Source: an uncultured Dysgonomonas sp. (GTDB lineage: Bacteria; Bacteroidota; Bacteroidia; Bacteroidales; Dysgonomonadaceae). From it: a DNA stretch of 9,918 nt. The notes below the pieces were generated by a model that saw nothing but the letters and a program-made list of their open reading frames with translations, made no database searches and was not told the DNA's origin. Below are positions 7,647 through 9,918 of this stretch, piece by piece; the first letter of the stretch is position 1; the number at the start of each line of letters is the position of its first letter. The stretch lies in assembly GCA_945292135.1 (NCBI GenBank), contig CALYRA010000014.1, positions 1-9,918 of the forward strand, read 5' to 3'. The position numbers and the translations under genes were made by a program.

Positions 7647-9918
7647 TTAGTGTTTAAGCTCTGTAAAATCTATATCTTTATTCAGAACATCATTCACTTT
7701 TTCAGCTTCTATACTATTAGATAATGTAAATGTTGCTGTTTGCTTCGTATTCAATGAAGACGATCCTATTTCTATTGAGTACGTTCCCTTATCAGCTATC
7801 CATGAAATTTTTTGAGGGTTAAACGAAGCTAAATCTTTTTCGTTCAATCGGAAGTATAGAGTTTGTGATTCTCCCGGTTGTAATAAATTTGTTTTTGCAA
7901 ATGCTTTCAATTCTTTGTTAGGTTTATCTACGCTACCTTTTGGTGCTGATAGATAAAGCTGTACGATTTCTTTTCCTGCAACTTTTCCTGTATTGCGAAC
8001 ATCCACAGTTACAAACATTTCATGCTTGAAATCCTTATTACTAATCTTGATATTCGAATACTCGAAAGTAGTATATGAAAGTCCATATCCAAATTCATAC
8101 GCCGGTTTAACGCCAAATGTATTATAATAACGGTAACCTACATAAATGCCATCATTATATGTAACATTTGTTGGTTTTTCTATTGGAGTTCCTTGGAAAT
8201 TTTCTGATGAAGGCACATCTTCATATTTTACAGGTATTGTCATTGCCAATTTTCCTGACGGATTTACTTTTCCTGATAATACATCTGCTACAGAATTTCC
8301 ACCCTCTTGTCCCGGAAGCCATGATAATAATATCGCATCCGGTTTGTCTCTCCAACTAGCCATTTCGATAACTGCTCCGACATTTATTACAACTATGACT
8401 TTTTTACCTTGCGCATGGAAAATTTCAGATACTTGATCTATCATTTTACGTTCTTCTACTGTCAAATAAAAATCTCCATTCAATTCTCTGTCATCCATTT
8501 CGCCAGAACTACGACCAATTGTTATAATCGCCGCATCATTGTTTTTCGCGCTTTCTTTTATCAACGATTCTTTAATAGATGGTTGAGGCATTTGCGGAAG
8601 CAACAATAATACATTTTGTCCAACTTTCTTTTCTATTTTTTCTTTTTCTTTCTTTACAAATGACTGATATACATCAGATATTTTTTTATCTATCATATAA
8701 CCTGAATTAGCCAAACCTTCTAACAAGGATACAGTATATGCCTTATAAACATTTCCACTACCTGTTCCTCCGGCAATAAAATCATAAGAAAGTGTTCCGA
8801 AGACAGCCAAATTCTTGGTTTCTTTTGATAATGGAAGCGCCGAAACGTCATTTTTCAATAATACCATACCTTCAGAAGCTGCTTGTCTAGTCAATTCTGC
8901 ATGGGCTTTTAAATCCGGATTGTTTGAATAGGCATACCCTTTCATTTTTGGTGAATCGTATATCAATTCAAGTATACGGTTTACGCATATATTTAGATCC
9001 TGCTCGCTTAATTTTCCTGATTTTATATCTTTTTTTAACTGTTCAAACTGCTGTTTTGTTCCGGGCATCAAAAGATCGTTACCAGCTTTTATCTGTTGAC
9101 TAGCATATTTCTCACCATTATCCGTCTTCCCTGTTTTGTCCGATAAATTTGAAATACCATCGTATCCACCAAACCAGTCAGTCATCACCAATCCTTTAAA
9201 TCCCCATTCGTTTCTTAATATAGAAGTTAAGAGGTCATGGGATGCTGATGTATATGTTCCATTAAGTTTATTATAAGATGACATAATAGTTTTAGGATTA
9301 GATTCCTTAACGGCTATTTCGAATCCTCTAAGGTATATTTCTCTTAGTGCGCGTTGTGAAACATGCACATCTAATCCCATACGATTGCGTTCGCTATTAT
9401 TACCTGCGAAATGCTTTAATGAGACTCCAACTCCATTTGATTGTATCCCTTTTGTTACGGCTGCCGCTATTTTACCTGCTACAACCGGATCTTCAGAGTA
9501 ATATTCGAAGTTTCTTCCGCAAAGAGGGTTTCTCATTATATTTAATGCGGGCGCTAATTGTATATCTGATCCATATTCTAATGCCTCATTTCCGATTGCT
9601 TTTCCGATTGCTTCAGTCAGTTCTACATCCCAAGTACATGATAATAGCGATCCAACTGGAAATCCGGTTGCGTAAAATGTACGATCCGTTCCTTTACGTG
9701 TTGGACTGATACGAACTCCTGCCGGACCATCTGTAAATATTATGGCTGGCAATCCGTATTTGGGCATTGGCGTCGTTGAGCCCGCAGCACCCGGAACCAT
9801 ATATTCATCAGCTTTTATCCCGACTACTGGATTCAAGTCTTCAAAACCGGAAAGCATCTCAAAACCAATCATCCCTGTTCCAATCACCAGATTGATCTTA
9901 TCGTCGATGCTTAGTTTC
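7647..9918 (-). CDS. Glycoside hydrolase family 3, beta-glucosidase-like, 5' end beyond the window
   Basis: GH3 enzymes release terminal beta-linked sugars with retention through a covalent aspartate intermediate. The frame is open to the window edge: before the GTG at 9885-9887 it reads KLSIDDKINL, the usual GH3 lead-in, so that GTG is internal. Numbering from that codon, the N-terminal barrel shows GLPAIIFTDGPAGVR (45-59), GRNFEYYSEDP (124-134), KHF (158-160) and the nucleophile D237 in VMTDW. The second domain has GRSSGEMDDREL (458-469), where E463 is the likely acid/base, and WLPGQEGG (523-530). YEFGYGLSYTTFEYS (597-611) leads into the C-terminal fibronectin III-like domain (about 612-715). 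There is no PA14 insertion. Substrate cannot be told from sequence; beta-glucosidase is the default, and xylosidase or another activity is possible. Any signal peptide lies outside the window. The gene is convergent with, and apparently unrelated to, the T6SS genes. Confidence 0.93.
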   Translation of the reverse strand, partial: KLSIDDKINLVIGTGMIGFEMLSGFEDLNPVVGIKADEYMVPGAAGSTTPMPKYGLPAIIFTDGPAGVRISPTRKGTDRTFYATGFPVGSLLSCTWDVELTEAIGKAIGNEALEYGSDIQLAPALNIMRNPLCGRNFEYYSEDPVVAGKIAAAVTKGIQSNGVGVSLKHFAGNNSERNRMGLDVHVSQRALREIYLRGFEIAVKESNPKTIMSSYNKLNGTYTSASHDLLTSILRNEWGFKGLVMTDWFGGYDGISNLSDKTGKTDNGEKYASQQIKAGNDLLMPGTKQQFEQLKKDIKSGKLSEQDLNICVNRILELIYDSPKMKGYAYSNNPDLKAHAELTRQAASEGMVLLKNDVSALPLSKETKNLAVFGTLSYDFIAGGTGSGNVYKAYTVSLLEGLANSGYMIDKKISDVYQSFVKKEKEKIEKKVGQNVLLLLPQMPQPSIKESLIKESAKNNDAAIITIGRSSGEMDDRELNGDFYLTVEERKMIDQVSEIFHAQGKKVIVVINVGAVIEMASWRDKPDAILLSWLPGQEGGNSVADVLSGKVNPSGKLAMTIPVKYEDVPSSENFQGTPIEKPTNVTYNDGIYVGYRYYNTFGVKPAYEFGYGLSYTTFEYSNIKISNKDFKHEMFVTVDVRNTGKVAGKEIVQLYLSAPKGSVDKPNKELKAFAKTNLLQPGESQTLYFRLNEKDLASFNPQKISWIADKGTYSIEIGSSSLNTKQTATFTLSNSIEAEKVNDVLNKDIDFTELKH

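Noticed and set aside
9347..9709. A 120-codon open frame on the + strand opposite the GH3 gene
   Set aside because: It overlaps the conserved GH3 catalytic barrel on the other strand and has a Leu-rich antisense composition.
9885..9887. GTG as the start codon of the GH3 gene
   Set aside because: The frame continues upstream to the window edge with the conserved-looking lead-in KLSIDDKINL, so the true start is outside the window.

Overview
The window comes from a Bacteroidota genome, most likely Bacteroidales. It holds the 3' end of a Bacteroidota-type (T6SSiii) type VI secretion locus, and TssR is a component found only in that subtype. The start codons sit behind A/T-rich leaders with no Shine-Dalgarno sequence, which is usual for this phylum.

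Layout. Three co-directional + strand genes run in tight order. They are tssR (62-2311, a lipoprotein of the trans-envelope complex), tssF (2620-4416, baseplate wedge) and tssH/clpV (4437-6923, the double-AAA+ ATPase that recycles the contracted sheath). A very A+T-rich stretch of about 720 bases follows (6924-7646). It contains no convincing gene, but it has one possible gene remnant, a small inverted repeat and a strong hairpin terminator. A family 3 glycoside hydrolase gene (7647-9918) lies on the - strand and converges on the T6SS genes. Its 5' end lies beyond the window.

How the genes work together. TssF helps build the baseplate on which the contractile tail assembles, and TssR belongs to the complex that anchors this machine across the envelope. 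After firing, ClpV disassembles the contracted sheath. The remaining T6SS genes must lie to the left of the window or elsewhere. The hydrolase is a polysaccharide- or glycoside-degrading enzyme with no evident link to the T6SS, so the boundary of the secretion locus probably lies in the A+T-rich gap.

Main oddity. The tssR frame stops at TAG (2309-2311), yet coding-like sequence continues right up to tssF. The last ~60 codons, in the original frame, look strongly coding. The first ~30 look better in the -1 frame. The 3' end of tssR therefore seems to have been severed, either by a pair of compensating one-base indels or by one nonsense change. The cause may be real mutation or sequence error. 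I saw no entirely unknown system here; the known T6SSiii machinery explains most of the window.
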